Positions 7,124 to 17,164 are shown, numbered from the stretch's first letter. The stretch is 64,000 nucleotides of DNA from an uncultured Collinsella sp. (GCA_958353395.1 CATWSG010000001.1:112192-176191), one strand, 5' to 3'. Made by a program: numbers and translations. Notes: generated by a model from the sequence alone, not told the origin.

Positions 7124-9928
7124 GTGAGAGCCGCCACTGTCCTTCGTTCAGTTATATATCGCGCCCTGGCCGTTGTGCTTGCCGCGCTTGTCGTGCTGAG
7201 TTCTATCGCGCCTGTCCAGGCTTTTGCCGATGACTCTAGTCAGCCAGTCAAGACGGTCCGCGTTGGTTGGCTCGTCAACAGCGAAGGCTTCCAGAACGGC
7301 ACCCCCGGGGAGCGTCTTTCGGGATGGGGCTACGAGTACCTCCAGACCCTGTCGTACTACACGCCCGGCTGGCGGTACGAATACGTCTCCGGCACCTTCA
7401 CCGAGCTTATGGACATGCTCGAGGCAGGCGAGATCGACCTCATGCCCAACATCTCCTACTCCGAGGAACGCGCCCAAAAGCTGCTCTTTTCCTCGAACCC
7501 CGAGGGCACCGAGCGCTACTACATCTACGCCAAGCCCGATCGCGACGATCTGGCCAAGGGCGACCCCAAGCGCTCCAAGGCCTTACCATCGGCTACAACC
7601 CCGACGTTATGCAAACCTTCGTTGGCCAGCAGTGGCTCGCCAACGAAGGCATTACCTGCACCTATAAAGAAATCGACACTGGCGGCGCCCTCTTTGGCGC
7701 GCTCACAAACGGCGAGGTCGACGCCATCATCATGAACGACACGCTCTCGTCGCCCGATGCGTCACCCATGTTCTACGTTGGTTCGAGCGACTACTACTTT
7801 GCCGTCCCCAAAAGCCGCCCCGACCTAAGGGACGACATCAATGCCGCCATGTCGGCAATCGCCCGCGTCAACCCACGCTATATCGACGAAGTCAAATCTA
7901 ACTACTCGGCCCAAAACAGCGGTTCATCATCGCTCAACGGCCCCGAACGTTCCTGGCTCGAAGCAAATGACAACACCATCACGCTCGGCTACATTACGGG
8001 CAAACTCCCCTACTGCAACGAAGACGAAGACGGCAAAATGGAAGGTTCGCTCGCATCGCTTGCGACGACGTTGCACGATAAATTTGGCATCACGGTCAAA
8101 ACCGTCGCCTTTGATAACTACAAGATGATGTCAAAGGCCCTGTCAAAGGGAAGCATCGACGTTGCGCTGCCGGTATACCGAGATTACTGGTTTGCCGAGC
8201 AATTAGGCGTTGTGCAGTCGATATCGTTGGGGACCACAACCCTCACCGCCATCCACACCGGAAGCAACCTGAACAAAGACCTTCAGAACATCGCCTGTAC
8301 CAAATCATCGTTTATCAACCGAAATGTACTCGAAAGTCTGTTCCCCACAGCGACCGTGACCGAATGCCAATCCGACGATGAAGCGTTCGACGCCCTCAGG
8401 AAGGGAACGGTGCACTGCATCCTCGCCCCCCAGTTCACGCGTAAAAACCATCGGCGACCGTTATGATCTCGAGAACTGCGAGACGGCCGAGCTCCCTGAC
8501 ACCTGTGAGCTCTCGTGCTGGATTTCGCGCGGAAAGCCCGAGCTGCTGGGAATCGTCAACAAGGGCATCATCAATGCCGGAGAATCGCTCTCCGCAAGCA
8601 ATTACTCCTCCACGTCGTACACGGCCCAGGAATCCAACACGCTTCAGTTCCTTTATCGCAACCGTGCCGCCGTTGCAGCTGCCCTCATCGGTATGTTGTC
8701 GGTCGGTATCGTCCTGCTCATCTGGGCGCTCGTGCGCGCTCGAACCGAGCGCAAAAAAGCCGACGCTGCCAACGCCGCTAAGACGGCATTCCTCACGCGC
8801 ATGAGCCACGACATCCGAACGCCGCTCAACGGTATCCTGGGCCTTATCGAGATCGAGGAATTGAAGGAAGGCGATATCCAGGTCGCCCGCGAGAGCCGTG
8901 CCAAGGCGCGCGTTGCCGCCAATCACCTGCTCTCGCTGATCAACGACATCCTCGAGATGGGCAAAATCGAAGACCGCAAGCTAACACTGGAGCATACGCC
9001 TTTTAACCTCAAAGAGCTCTGTGACGATACACTGGTGCTGTGCAAGCTCCGCGCGTCCAGTAACGCCATCACCATGCAGGACAATAGTCTGCCGTACGCC
9101 ACGGGGCCATACATGATCGGCAGTCCCACCCATATCCGACAGATCATGATCAACCTGTTAGACAACAGCATTAAGTACAACAAGCACGGCGGCTCCGTCA
9201 CCTTTAGCTCAAATACCAAGCCACTCGATAACGGGCGCGCGCTCTTTTGCTTTAGCGTTTCGGATACCGGCATTGGTATGACTCCCAAGTTTTTAAAGCA
9301 TATCTATGAGCCGTTTGCCCAAGAAGGTGACGATGCGCGCAGCAAATTCCAAGGAACCGGCATGGGCATGCCAATCGTCAAGTCGCTTATTGAACTGATG
9401 GGCGGCACGATTGAGATTTCGAGTGAGGTTGGCGTGGGGAGTACGTTCAACGTCCAGATTCCGCTCGATATCGACAAAGACCCTCAGGCAAGAGAACGCG
9501 CGGACGAGCAAGCAGACAGCTGCTCGCTTGCCGGCATGAACGTTCTTTTGGCAGAAGATAACGAGCTCAATGCCGAGATTGCCCAGGCGCTGCTCGAAAG
9601 CGAAGGCATTGTCGTAACTCGCGCCGCCGATGGCAACGAAGCGGTCGACCTATACGTTGGCCGTCCCGCCGGCAGCTTCGATGCGATCCTGATGGACATT
9701 ATGATGCCGGACATGGACGGCTACGAGGCAACCCGCGCGATTCGTCTGAGCGAGAAGGTCGATGCAGCCGATATCCCCATCATCGCGCTCACCGCCAATG
9801 CCTTTGCCGAGGACGCCAAGGCGGCACACGACGCCGGCATGAACGCCCATCTGTCCAAACCGCTCGACTTTAACAAGCTCAAAAACATACTCGCCCGCAT
9901 CAAGAAAAACGGATCCGTTTCGCTATAG
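7124..9928 (+). pseudogene. BvgS-like hybrid sensor histidine kinase, split by two single-base indels
   Basis: Joined across frames, the product is ~935 residues: a signal peptide, two periplasmic-binding-protein-like (SBP_bac_3) sensor domains, one membrane helix (about nt 8670-8740), a HisKA domain with MSHDIRTPLNGI, an ATPase domain (DNSIKYN, DTGIGM, GTGMGMP), and a receiver domain with LMDIMMPDMDGYEA and the lysine in HLSKPLD. The first break is at about 7579: GG where GGG would keep the frame (...RSK-GLTIGYN). The second is at 8443-8447: five A where four would keep it (...FTRK-TIGDRY). Both lie in short homopolymers and no frame domain is lost, so sequencing error is a real alternative to decay. 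The start is GTG 7124 behind AGGA, or TTG 7118. Confidence 0.85.
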
Positions 9929-9970
9929 TTTGTGCTCAACCACCACGCACGACCAGAAAGGAAGCCAACG

Positions 9971-10450
9971 ATGTTTAGGCCCTTACGTCGAAAGAAACGC
10001 GCCATCACTGACGAGGAAGCGCGCGAACTGCTCGCCACCTGCAAGCGCGGCGTCTTTGCCGTCAACGGCGACGATGGCTACCCGTACGCCATTCCCGTCA
10101 ACTACTTCTTTGACGCCGAGCACGACAGGATTTATTTCCATGGCGCCAAGGCCGGCCACAAGGTCGACGCACTCAAGCGCGATGACAAGGTCTGCTTTAC
10201 CGTTTACGGCAACGAGTGGTACCAGGACGGTGACTGGGCTCCCTACGTTATGAGTACCGTGGTCTTTGGCCGCTGTCGCCTGGCGAATGACACCCCCGCG
10301 TTTATCGAGGATAAAGTCCGCCAGCTCGCGCTTAAGTACTACCCTTCTGCCGAAGAAGTCGAAGAGGAAATCGCCAAGGACATTAAAGGCGTCCAGCTCT
10401 ACGAGATTACGATTGAGCATCTTTGCGGCAAGCAGATTCAGGAAAAGTAA
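9971..10450 (+). CDS. Pyridoxamine 5'-phosphate oxidase-like flavin-binding protein (NimA-like)
   Basis: The 159-residue protein has the split-barrel pattern of small FMN-binding proteins: LLATCKRGVFAVNGDDGYPYAIPVN-type start strand, FHGAKAGHKVDAL, and KVCFTVYG. Family members reduce or bind flavins and include nitroimidazole-resistance NimA proteins. ATG 9971 has AAAGGA upstream; an earlier in-frame ATG at 9932 lacks a site. It stands alone between the split kinase and a strong terminator hairpin. The substrate is unknown. Confidence 0.85.
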   Translation: MFRPLRRKKRAITDEEARELLATCKRGVFAVNGDDGYPYAIPVNYFFDAEHDRIYFHGAKAGHKVDALKRDDKVCFTVYGNEWYQDGDWAPYVMSTVVFGRCRLANDTPAFIEDKVRQLALKYYPSAEEVEEEIAKDIKGVQLYEITIEHLCGKQIQEK

Positions 10451-10477
10451 GCCCCTCAGCAAGCCTCATCAATAACA

Positions 10478-10517
10478 ATATGGCCCGGTTCCAACCCACC
10501 TTGGAACCGGGCCATAT
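10478..10517. terminator. Perfect 17-bp bidirectional terminator hairpin
   Basis: ATATGGCCCGGTTCCAA (10478-10494) and its exact reverse complement (10501-10517) flank a 6-base loop, between the convergent flavin-binding and hybrid kinase genes. There is no long T run, but the stem is perfect and the position is right for both strands. Confidence 0.8.
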
Positions 10518-10519
10518 GC

Positions 10520-12709
10520 TTATGAAGCGGCGGCGATGTGCGCTAACGCCTCGACGAGCTCTTGCGAGCTCACAGGCTTGCTCAAGTGCGCGTTCATGCC
10601 CGCCTCACGCGAAAGCCTGCGGTCGTCGGCAAAGGCGTTGGCACTCACGGCGATAATCGGCGTGGTCGCGGCATCCTCGCGATCGAGTGCTCGAATTCGA
10701 CGCGTGGCCTCAAGGCCATCGATGCCAGGCATCATGATGTCCATCAACACCACGTCGTACTCGTGCGGTGCGCTCGCGGCAAACGCCTCAACGGCAGACT
10801 CGCCGTCCTTAGCATGCGTCACGACGGCACCGGCACGGCCGAGCGTAAACTGTGCGATCTCGGCATTCAGATCGTTATCCTCTACGAGCAAAACGCGCAA
10901 GCCCTGAAGTGCATCGTCATCGCCAGTATCCGCGGGAACTGCCTGAGGAATCTCGGAGCGGTCGCACTTCTCGAACGGCAGGCGGATGGTAAACGTCGTC
11001 CCCTGCCCCAAGACACTCGTAAAGCTCATGGTTCCGCCCATAAGCTCGACCAACTGTTTTGCGATAGGCGCGCCCAGGCCAGTTCCCGATGAAGCGCCTT
11101 CCACCTGTTGCTCCTCGCGGCAAAAAGGCTCGTAGAGGTGCTGTTGGAACTCCTCGCTCATGCCAATACCGTTGTCGGCGATCGTGTATTCATAGACGGG
11201 GACGCCATTCGCTGGCTCCACCTCACGGCACACCAGGCGAACATAGCCGCCCTGGCGGTTGTACTTGACGGCATTGCCGGCAATATTGAGCAACAAGCGC
11301 TTGAGGTGCGTCACGCTCACCCGCGCATAGGGATGATTGAGCGTCTGCTGGTCGCAGATAATTGTCACCAGACGCTCCTCGGCCTGGCGCTCCAGAATAT
11401 CGCGTACCTCGTGGTTGAGGGTCACCAAGTTTGTGGGAACAAGCTCCAGGTCGACCTGCCCGCTCTCCAGACGACTCATATCCAGGGCCTCGTTGGCAAG
11501 GTCGAGCAGCAGTCCCGATGCCGTCCAGATCTTTGAGCGGCACTCGGTCTGCTTTTGCAGATCGTCCGCATTGGCATCGCCGACCTCGACCATGCCGCGA
11601 ATGCCGTTGATGGGCGTGCGCAGATCGTGGCTCATGCGGCGCAAAAACTCCGTCTTTGCAGAGTTGGCAGACGAGGCCTCACGCGCTGCCTTTGCCAGCT
11701 TGTCGCCATAGTCGCGCTCCTGCTGCAGCAAGTCCGTCAAACGTCGACGATCAGCGCGGCGACGCACCATCACGACAACGGCTACAACACCGCTGTAGAG
11801 CACCAGCACGCCGGCAGCAACAGCCGCGACGACCTCAAAGTAACGCCGCGCCGAGGCATAGGTGTACACGTAGAACCCGCGCGCTTTTCCAAATGTGCCC
11901 AAATACCACTCGCCGTTGGCGTTAACCAATCTGACCTTACCAGCCGGGCATCGATCCTTTATACCGTCGACAATGAAGACATCCGTCGCAGGCAGATCAA
12001 ACACGCCCAATATGGTGGGTTCAACGGCATTGGTCGCAACGACCTTGCCGTCGCTTTCGATCACGATATTGCCGCTGTCGATGGTCTCATAACCACCGAG
12101 CAAGCTCTGCAGTTTGAGCGTATTGCTCGCGACCGCCTTGGCGCTCTGGTGTCTCACTGCGGCAACGATGCCCTCGCCATCCTGCCGAGTCACGCAGCCA
12201 ATGTCTGCGACCGAATCATCCGCAAGCGTGATACGGGCGGTATAGGACTTAAGCGGATGGGCTGCCACCTCCAACACGGGCGCTTCCTTGAGATACGTAG
12301 CGAGCGACTCGTAGCCCACGTCATCCGTCGAGCACTCGGACACCAAGCTGCCCGATGCGTCCGTCACGATCAGTGCACTCACGTTGAACTGGTCGGCATA
12401 TTGCTCCAGCGTGGCGTTATCCACCGAGCCGTCGCGCTCCATATCGCGCGCTGCCTCTCCGGCAATCTCCATAACGCGAATCAGGTTTTTGGTCGTATAG
12501 GCGCTATTGAATGCATCGTAGGAAAGACTCTGCGTCGCCACGTAATCGACAACGTCGGCAAAGCGCTGCTCGGCTTGGGCCGTCGTATAACCGTAGCTCA
12601 TCATGCCGGCAACAACCGAGAGCGCTATCCCCAGCAGGGCGACAAGGAGCCATACCCCTGCCGAACGATTGCCCCGCTCCTGAGCGGCGTGGTCGAGCGC
12701 ATCGATCAT
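10520..12709 (-). CDS. Membrane hybrid sensor histidine kinase with receiver domain
   Basis: The 729-residue protein has a membrane helix at about 18-40, an extracytoplasmic sensor of ~245 residues, and a second helix at about 287-312. It then has HisKA (MSHDLRTPINGI), an ATPase domain (NAVKYN, DNGIGM, GTGLGAP) and a C-terminal receiver with LMDIMMPGIDGLEA. It overlaps the preceding solute-binding protein gene by four bases (ATGA), so the binding protein is likely its ligand-sensing partner. This matches the BvgS-like kinase on the other strand, where the binding domains are fused. No separate output regulator lies nearby, so its downstream target is unknown. Confidence 0.92.
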   Translation of the reverse strand: MIDALDHAAQERGNRSAGVWLLVALLGIALSVVAGMMSYGYTTAQAEQRFADVVDYVATQSLSYDAFNSAYTTKNLIRVMEIAGEAARDMERDGSVDNATLEQYADQFNVSALIVTDASGSLVSECSTDDVGYESLATYLKEAPVLEVAAHPLKSYTARITLADDSVADIGCVTRQDGEGIVAAVRHQSAKAVASNTLKLQSLLGGYETIDSGNIVIESDGKVVATNAVEPTILGVFDLPATDVFIVDGIKDRCPAGKVRLVNANGEWYLGTFGKARGFYVYTYASARRYFEVVAAVAAGVLVLYSGVVAVVVMVRRRADRRRLTDLLQQERDYGDKLAKAAREASSANSAKTEFLRRMSHDLRTPINGIRGMVEVGDANADDLQKQTECRSKIWTASGLLLDLANEALDMSRLESGQVDLELVPTNLVTLNHEVRDILERQAEERLVTIICDQQTLNHPYARVSVTHLKRLLLNIAGNAVKYNRQGGYVRLVCREVEPANGVPVYEYTIADNGIGMSEEFQQHLYEPFCREEQQVEGASSGTGLGAPIAKQLVELMGGTMSFTSVLGQGTTFTIRLPFEKCDRSEIPQAVPADTGDDDALQGLRVLLVEDNDLNAEIAQFTLGRAGAVVTHAKDGESAVEAFAASAPHEYDVVLMDIMMPGIDGLEATRRIRALDREDAATTPIIAVSANAFADDRRLSREAGMNAHLSKPVSSQELVEALAHIAAAS

Positions 12710-13574
12710 GACAGACCCTCCATATTCAAAAATGGCGAAGGGTCATCAAAATACTTTGACACCAGGCGTTCCATGGTGCCGTCGGCTAGCATTTCTTGAT
12801 AGGCATGAGTGAGCTTAACGTCGATGCCGCGCGTATCGTTGATATCGAAAGCGGTGCCCAAACCAACCTCTAGCAGCGGCTCATCCAAGATGCGATACGT
12901 CACACCATAGTCTTTTTCGTAGGTGAGCAGCGAGGACTCATGCGCGGCGATGGCGTCGACCAGGCCCTCGACGAGCGCCGGGTTCAGGTATGAACGGTCC
13001 GAGAAGCTGTAGAGCTCCTTGATCTGCGGAACGTTTTCATTTGTACGATTGAGCAAAATGCCCTCGGGCTTGGTGGTGGACTGAACCGCCACGATCTTAT
13101 CCTCAAGATCGGCAAGCGTGTAGATATCGCTCTGGAGATCGACCGCGACCACCTGGCGGCTCGCAAGGTACGGGCCAGCCCAACGATACTCGTTTTCGCG
13201 ACCCGTCATGCTAAAGCTGCCCATGACGCAATCGAGCTCGCCGCTCGCCAGCAGCTCTTCCTTCTTTTCCCAATCGATCAGCTGGTACTTTGGCTTGTAA
13301 CCAATGCGGGCCAAAGCCTCGGTTAGTATCTCGACATCCAGGCCAACGATATCGCCGTACTCGTCGGTATACACAAGCGGTGGATAGAGGTCGCTTCCGA
13401 CGTTGAGCGTCTTAAGGTTGTCGTCTTTGGCTTGTGAGGCGTCCAGACCTTTTGATGCAGACGTCGAGGCTTCGTCATTCGACCCAGAACAGCCAGCTAT
13501 CGCTACGACAAAGGCGCTCGCACTGCAAGCACAACAAACAACGAAATGGCAACCGAGCGACGGGGTCTTTTCAT
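12706..13574 (-). pseudogene. Family 3 solute-binding lipoprotein, frame broken in the signal peptide
   Basis: The mature part is an SBP_bac_3 domain (NVGSDLYPPLVYTDEYGD, LDVEILTEALARIG, VMGSFSMTGREN) after a lipobox-like AIAGC. The natural start appears to be ATG 13574, with TGGAG five bases upstream, giving MKRPRRSVAISLFVVLA, a textbook lipoprotein signal. That frame meets the rest of the gene only if one base is added near 13515-13530. Without it, the only in-frame start is a TTG at 13626 with no ribosome site and an odd leader. It is either a real frameshift or an assembly error. The gene is coupled to the hybrid kinase and probably delivers its ligand signal. Confidence 0.75.
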
Positions 13575-13718
13575 CGAGCTCCAGACGATCCTGTTTACAG
13601 ACTGAAATGGTTAAAAATAATAGCAAATGAAACCACTCGAGCGCCCAATGGTTACAGACGTTTTACCATGCGGGGCCTTCCAGCCGACTTGGCAGAAAGC
13701 CCCGCATGCAGCGCTCAC

Positions 13719-14933
13719 TTACCGTGCATTAAAAACGTAGCGGTCCAGGCGGTCGCACGCTTCCCTCACGCGCGAAAGAGGCAGCGCCAGATTCACGCGA
13801 ATGTGACAGGGCCCGCGGAACGGACGGCCATCCTGATACCCCACGCCCACGCGCGCTCCCTCGTCGAGCAACCACTGAATATCGCGGCCATGCTCGCGGC
13901 ACCACTCGGTGCAGTCCAGAAACACCATGTACGTGCCCTGCGGACGCGAATAGGACACGCCCTTAAAATGCTCGTCCACATAATTGCAGAAGTACTCGAT
14001 ATTACCGGCAAGCACCTGGTTGAGCTCGTCCACCCACTCGTAGCCTTGCGGTTGATAGGCACCGATAAGCGCATGCATGGAGAGGACATTCATCTCGTTG
14101 TAGTGGGTCTTGTTGGACACAGCGCACATGCGGTCACGCAACGTCTCGTTGTAGACAATGTGGTAGCTGCCGACCAGACCAGCCAGGTTAAACGTCTTGC
14201 TCGGCGCATAGAGGGCAACCGTGCGCATGCGGGCATCCTCGCTCACCGACTGCGTCGGGATGTGCTTGTGCCCCGGCAGGATGATATCGGACCAAATCTC
14301 ATCCGAGATCACCACGCAATCGTGCTGGCGATAGATGTCCATGGCGCGCTCGATCTCGTCGCGCTCCCATACGCGGCCGCAAGGATTGTGCGGCGAGCAG
14401 AACACCGCGGCATGGATGTGGTTTTGGGCGAGCTTGCGCTCCATGTCCTCAAAGTCCATGCGCCACACGCCCTGATCGTCGAGCTTAAGCGGGCTGTTGA
14501 CAATGCGATAGCCCGCGGCTTCGATAGACTTGGTAAAGCCGATGTAGGTGGGGCTATGGACCAGCACCGCATCGCCCGGCTGGACATACGCACGCAGCGT
14601 CGACACGACACCGCCCAGCACGCCGTTTTCGTAGCCGATGTGCTCGGGCGCCAGGCCCTCGACGCCATTGCGGCGGCTCTGCCATTCGATGATGCGGTCG
14701 AAATACTCGGGGCGCGGATTGAAATAGCCAAACATGGGGTGCTGGGCGCGCTGAATGATGTGTTCCTGGACCGTGGGCACCGTGGCAAAATTCATGTCGG
14801 CCACCCACATGGGAATGCGGTCGAAGCCCTCGTCGGGTGCGTTCGGAGCCATACCGGGGATCTCACCCCAAGCGTCAACGGCGATGGAGTCCATGCCGTG
14901 GCGGTCGATAAGCGAGCTAAAGTCGTATTTCAT
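13719..14933 (-). CDS. PLP-dependent MalY/PatB-type aminotransferase (C-S lyase)
   Basis: The 404-residue product fits the MalY/PatB group of class I/II aminotransferase-fold enzymes, many of which are cystathionine beta-lyases. It has MWVADMNFATVPTVQEHI near the start, HSPTYIGF, NPCGRVW, DEIWSDI and the PLP lysine in APSKTFNLAGL. ATG 14933 has GGGAGC upstream; an in-frame start at 15002 lacks support. Monocistronic; it converges on nothing and follows TrmO on the same strand. The exact substrate (cystathionine, cysteine or other) is not determined. Confidence 0.9.
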   Translation of the reverse strand: MKYDFSSLIDRHGMDSIAVDAWGEIPGMAPNAPDEGFDRIPMWVADMNFATVPTVQEHIIQRAQHPMFGYFNPRPEYFDRIIEWQSRRNGVEGLAPEHIGYENGVLGGVVSTLRAYVQPGDAVLVHSPTYIGFTKSIEAAGYRIVNSPLKLDDQGVWRMDFEDMERKLAQNHIHAAVFCSPHNPCGRVWERDEIERAMDIYRQHDCVVISDEIWSDIILPGHKHIPTQSVSEDARMRTVALYAPSKTFNLAGLVGSYHIVYNETLRDRMCAVSNKTHYNEMNVLSMHALIGAYQPQGYEWVDELNQVLAGNIEYFCNYVDEHFKGVSYSRPQGTYMVFLDCTEWCREHGRDIQWLLDEGARVGVGYQDGRPFRGPCHIRVNLALPLSRVREACDRLDRYVFNAR

Positions 14934-15044
14934 GCTGAGCTCCCGTGCAAAGTGATTGTTTTGGTAGGCGTTATTGTCCACCAGCGTGGGCGGTTTTGGC
15001 ATGGGGTTTGGCGCTTAATTTGACGGGTGCGGACGAATGGCCGG

Positions 15045-15782
15045 TTAGTCTCGCGCGTCGTTGATGGCGGTTACCGTCAACCTGGCTCCGTCGACCGTAA
15101 ACGATATGTCGAGCCCGGCGTAAGCCAAGTGGTAAACGCGGTTTGGCTCGTGCTTGCTGCCCGCGCGGCGCGGATCTTGGCGAAGAACCTCGACCAGAGC
15201 GGGGAGCTTTGCGGGCGGGACCATATCCTGCAGCGCCTGCGGAAACTCAACATCGAGCTCTTGCCACGGAGCACCCTCAATCCAGCCGCCGGTCGCATCC
15301 GGGTGGCAATCCGCAAACGGAATATAGGGCTTAATGTCGTAGATGGGCGTGCCGTCGCGCAGATCGGCCCCCAGCACATGAATGATGGGGCCATCGTCGG
15401 TGAGCTCGACACGATCGAGCTTGACGCAGGTAAGCCCGATGGGATTAGGGCGAAACGGACTGCGCGTGGCAAACACTCCCACACGCTCGGCTCCGCCCAG
15501 ACGCGGCGGACGCACGGTTTTCGACCATTTTGCGTTGGTGCCGGACCTGTCCTGCGTTTTAGCGTCGACGGCAATATCCTTAGCCGTGCCGCCGGGCGTT
15601 CCGTTTTCGAAGCGCCACAGCAGCCACAGGTGAGAGAAGGAGTCCAGGCCCTCAACCGCTGCATTGGAGGCAAATTCCGGCTCAAAAAAGATTCGTCCCT
15701 GCAGATGGGGCGCCAAAAAGCTGTTGCGCGGGATGCCGAACTTCTGCGGCAGGTCGGTATGTATGTGTGCAATAGGTTCCAT
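15045..15782 (-). CDS. trmO: tRNA (N6-threonylcarbamoyladenosine37-N6)-methyltransferase TrmO
   Basis: About 245 residues with the TrmO/YaeB pattern: MEPIAHIHTDLPQKFGIPRN at the N-terminus, SHLWLLWRF, and the SAM-binding region GVFATRSPFRPNPIGLT. These enzymes methylate t6A37 in tRNAs that read ACN codons. Two starts are possible, ATG 15782 and ATG 15791 (adding MTG). Neither has a strong ribosome site; the shorter fits the family start best. The C-terminal ~70 residues (PALVEVLRQDPRRAG...) also match the family. Confidence 0.88.
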   Translation of the reverse strand: MEPIAHIHTDLPQKFGIPRNSFLAPHLQGRIFFEPEFASNAAVEGLDSFSHLWLLWRFENGTPGGTAKDIAVDAKTQDRSGTNAKWSKTVRPPRLGGAERVGVFATRSPFRPNPIGLTCVKLDRVELTDDGPIIHVLGADLRDGTPIYDIKPYIPFADCHPDATGGWIEGAPWQELDVEFPQALQDMVPPAKLPALVEVLRQDPRRAGSKHEPNRVYHLAYAGLDISFTVDGARLTVTAINDARD

Positions 15783-15923
15783 GCCGGTCATTGTACGGCA
15801 TGGAGGCGTGGGGCGTTGCGCGCAATTCTTCGCCGCGGACTCCTGTCGTGCAACCAACGGTTGCTTGGAAGGGCGCCTGCCGCCGCGTATGCTTAAGCCA
15901 TCAACCAGCAGAAAGGAGCCGCT

Positions 15924-16751
15924 ATGGCCTTTGCAGAAAAGCTCATCGCTGTCCGTCGCGCCCATCGCCTTACCCAAGAGCAGCTCGCCGCCAAGCTCTT
16001 CGTCACACGCCAAGCCGTCAGCCGTTGGGAACGCGGCGAGGTCACACCGGGCATCGACATGATGAAGCTCATTGCCGCCGTGACCGGCGAGCCACTGTCT
16101 CATCTGCTCGAAATGCCCGAGCATTATTGCCAGAGCTGCGGCATGATACTCACGCCCGACGACTGCGGCACCGATGCCACAGGCGCCACGACCGACCATT
16201 ACTGCAAATGGTGCTACGACCACGGCAAGTACACCTACGACACCACCATGGAGGCAATGATAGAGGATTGCGCCCCGCGGCTGGCACAAAACACTGGCAT
16301 GTCGCTCGATGAAGCCGTCTCGCTCATGGGCGCCGTGCTGCCGCAACTGGAACGCTGGCGCACCGTGCGGGAAAACGAGGAGCGCTACGGCGCCGAAGCG
16401 CGGGCGCGCTATGGCGATGAGGCTATCGATGCAGCAAACGAAGCGCTGCTGGACATGGACCCTCAGACGTGGAACGACATGAAGGAACTCGAACGCGCTA
16501 TTTTGGGTCAGCTCTCGATTGCCATGGGCGACAGCGATCCAGAGAGTAACGAGGCCCGCAAACTTGTCGCAATGCACCGTCGGTGGATTGTCCTTAACTG
16601 GGGACACGAGCCCCAGAACGAAGCGTATCTGGGCCTCGCCCACGGTTATCTGGCCGATCAGCGCTTTGTTGACTACTACGACAAGCCCTGCGGCACCGGA
16701 GCCACGGCGTTTCTGGTCCAAGCCATCGAGTCGTCGTTGACGCGCGCATAG
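15924..16751 (+). CDS. XRE HTH - zinc ribbon - TipAS domain regulator
   Basis: The 275-residue protein begins with an XRE-type HTH (residues ~5-60, LTQEQLAAKLFVTRQAVSRW). It continues with a zinc-ribbon-like segment of paired cysteines (YCQSCGM ... YCKWCYDHGKY, about 70-105). It ends with a helical domain resembling the drug-binding TipAS domain (RYGDEAIDAANEALLDMDPQTW ... NWGHEPQNEAYLGLAHGYL). TipAS usually sits behind a MerR HTH, so this is a different DNA-binding head on the same sensor. GGAG precedes the start. It stands divergent from trmO; targets are unknown. Confidence 0.85.
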   Translation: MAFAEKLIAVRRAHRLTQEQLAAKLFVTRQAVSRWERGEVTPGIDMMKLIAAVTGEPLSHLLEMPEHYCQSCGMILTPDDCGTDATGATTDHYCKWCYDHGKYTYDTTMEAMIEDCAPRLAQNTGMSLDEAVSLMGAVLPQLERWRTVRENEERYGAEARARYGDEAIDAANEALLDMDPQTWNDMKELERAILGQLSIAMGDSDPESNEARKLVAMHRRWIVLNWGHEPQNEAYLGLAHGYLADQRFVDYYDKPCGTGATAFLVQAIESSLTRA

Positions 16752-16802
16752 ACCGCGGCGGCTTTGGGTATTTCAATCAAAACCTCAACCGATTGGAGAC
16801 CT

Positions 16803-17048
16803 ATGGCTACTGATCATGAGCTCACGCTGTACGTTATGACCGGCTGCCCGTATTGCATAAAGGTCAAGCGTTTCCTTGCCGATAACGGCGTGACCATTCC
16901 CGAGCGCAATATCTCGACCGATACCGAAGCCGAGCAGACGCTCATCGCCGTCGGCGGAAAACGCCAGGTTCCCTGCCTGTTCATCGACGGCAAGCCGCTC
17001 TACGAGTCAAGCGACATCATCGCGTGGGTACAGAAGAACCTGCTCTAG
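16803..17048 (+). CDS. Glutaredoxin-family protein
   Basis: This 81-residue single-domain protein has the dithiol active site CPYC in the context YVMTGCPYCIKVKRFL and the cis-proline region KRQVPCLFIDG. It is a glutathione-type or low-molecular-weight-thiol disulfide reductase. GGAG lies seven bases before ATG 16803. It is followed by a strong hairpin repeat that probably terminates it. Confidence 0.93.
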   Translation: MATDHELTLYVMTGCPYCIKVKRFLADNGVTIPERNISTDTEAEQTLIAVGGKRQVPCLFIDGKPLYESSDIIAWVQKNLL

Positions 17049-17096
17049 TACGCGCATCCCGTCCGTCCAAGGCCCCACCCCATACGGCCTGAACAT

Positions 17097-17149
17097 GTAC
17101 ACCAGCATCCAAAGTCGACATTTTTCGACATCTTTGGATGCTGGTGTAC
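17097..17149. repeat. Hairpin repeat, copy 1 (GTACACCAGCATCCAAAG arms)
   Basis: Perfect 18-bp arms at 17097-17114 and 17132-17149 are followed by a TTTTTT run on the plus strand, so it can terminate the glutaredoxin transcript. A second copy with two changed bases lies at 18181-18233. Confidence 0.85.
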
Positions 17150-17164
17150 AGTTTTTTGCAGAGG

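Noticed and set aside
7267..8466. Separate gene in the middle frame of the hybrid kinase
   Set aside because: Only the middle part carries homology, and it joins the flanking frames by single-base changes; it is one gene, not three.
15783..16721. Long minus-strand frame continuing upstream of TrmO
   Set aside because: It overlaps the XRE-TipAS gene on the other strand, has no gene-like composition there, and TrmO homology begins only at about 15782.
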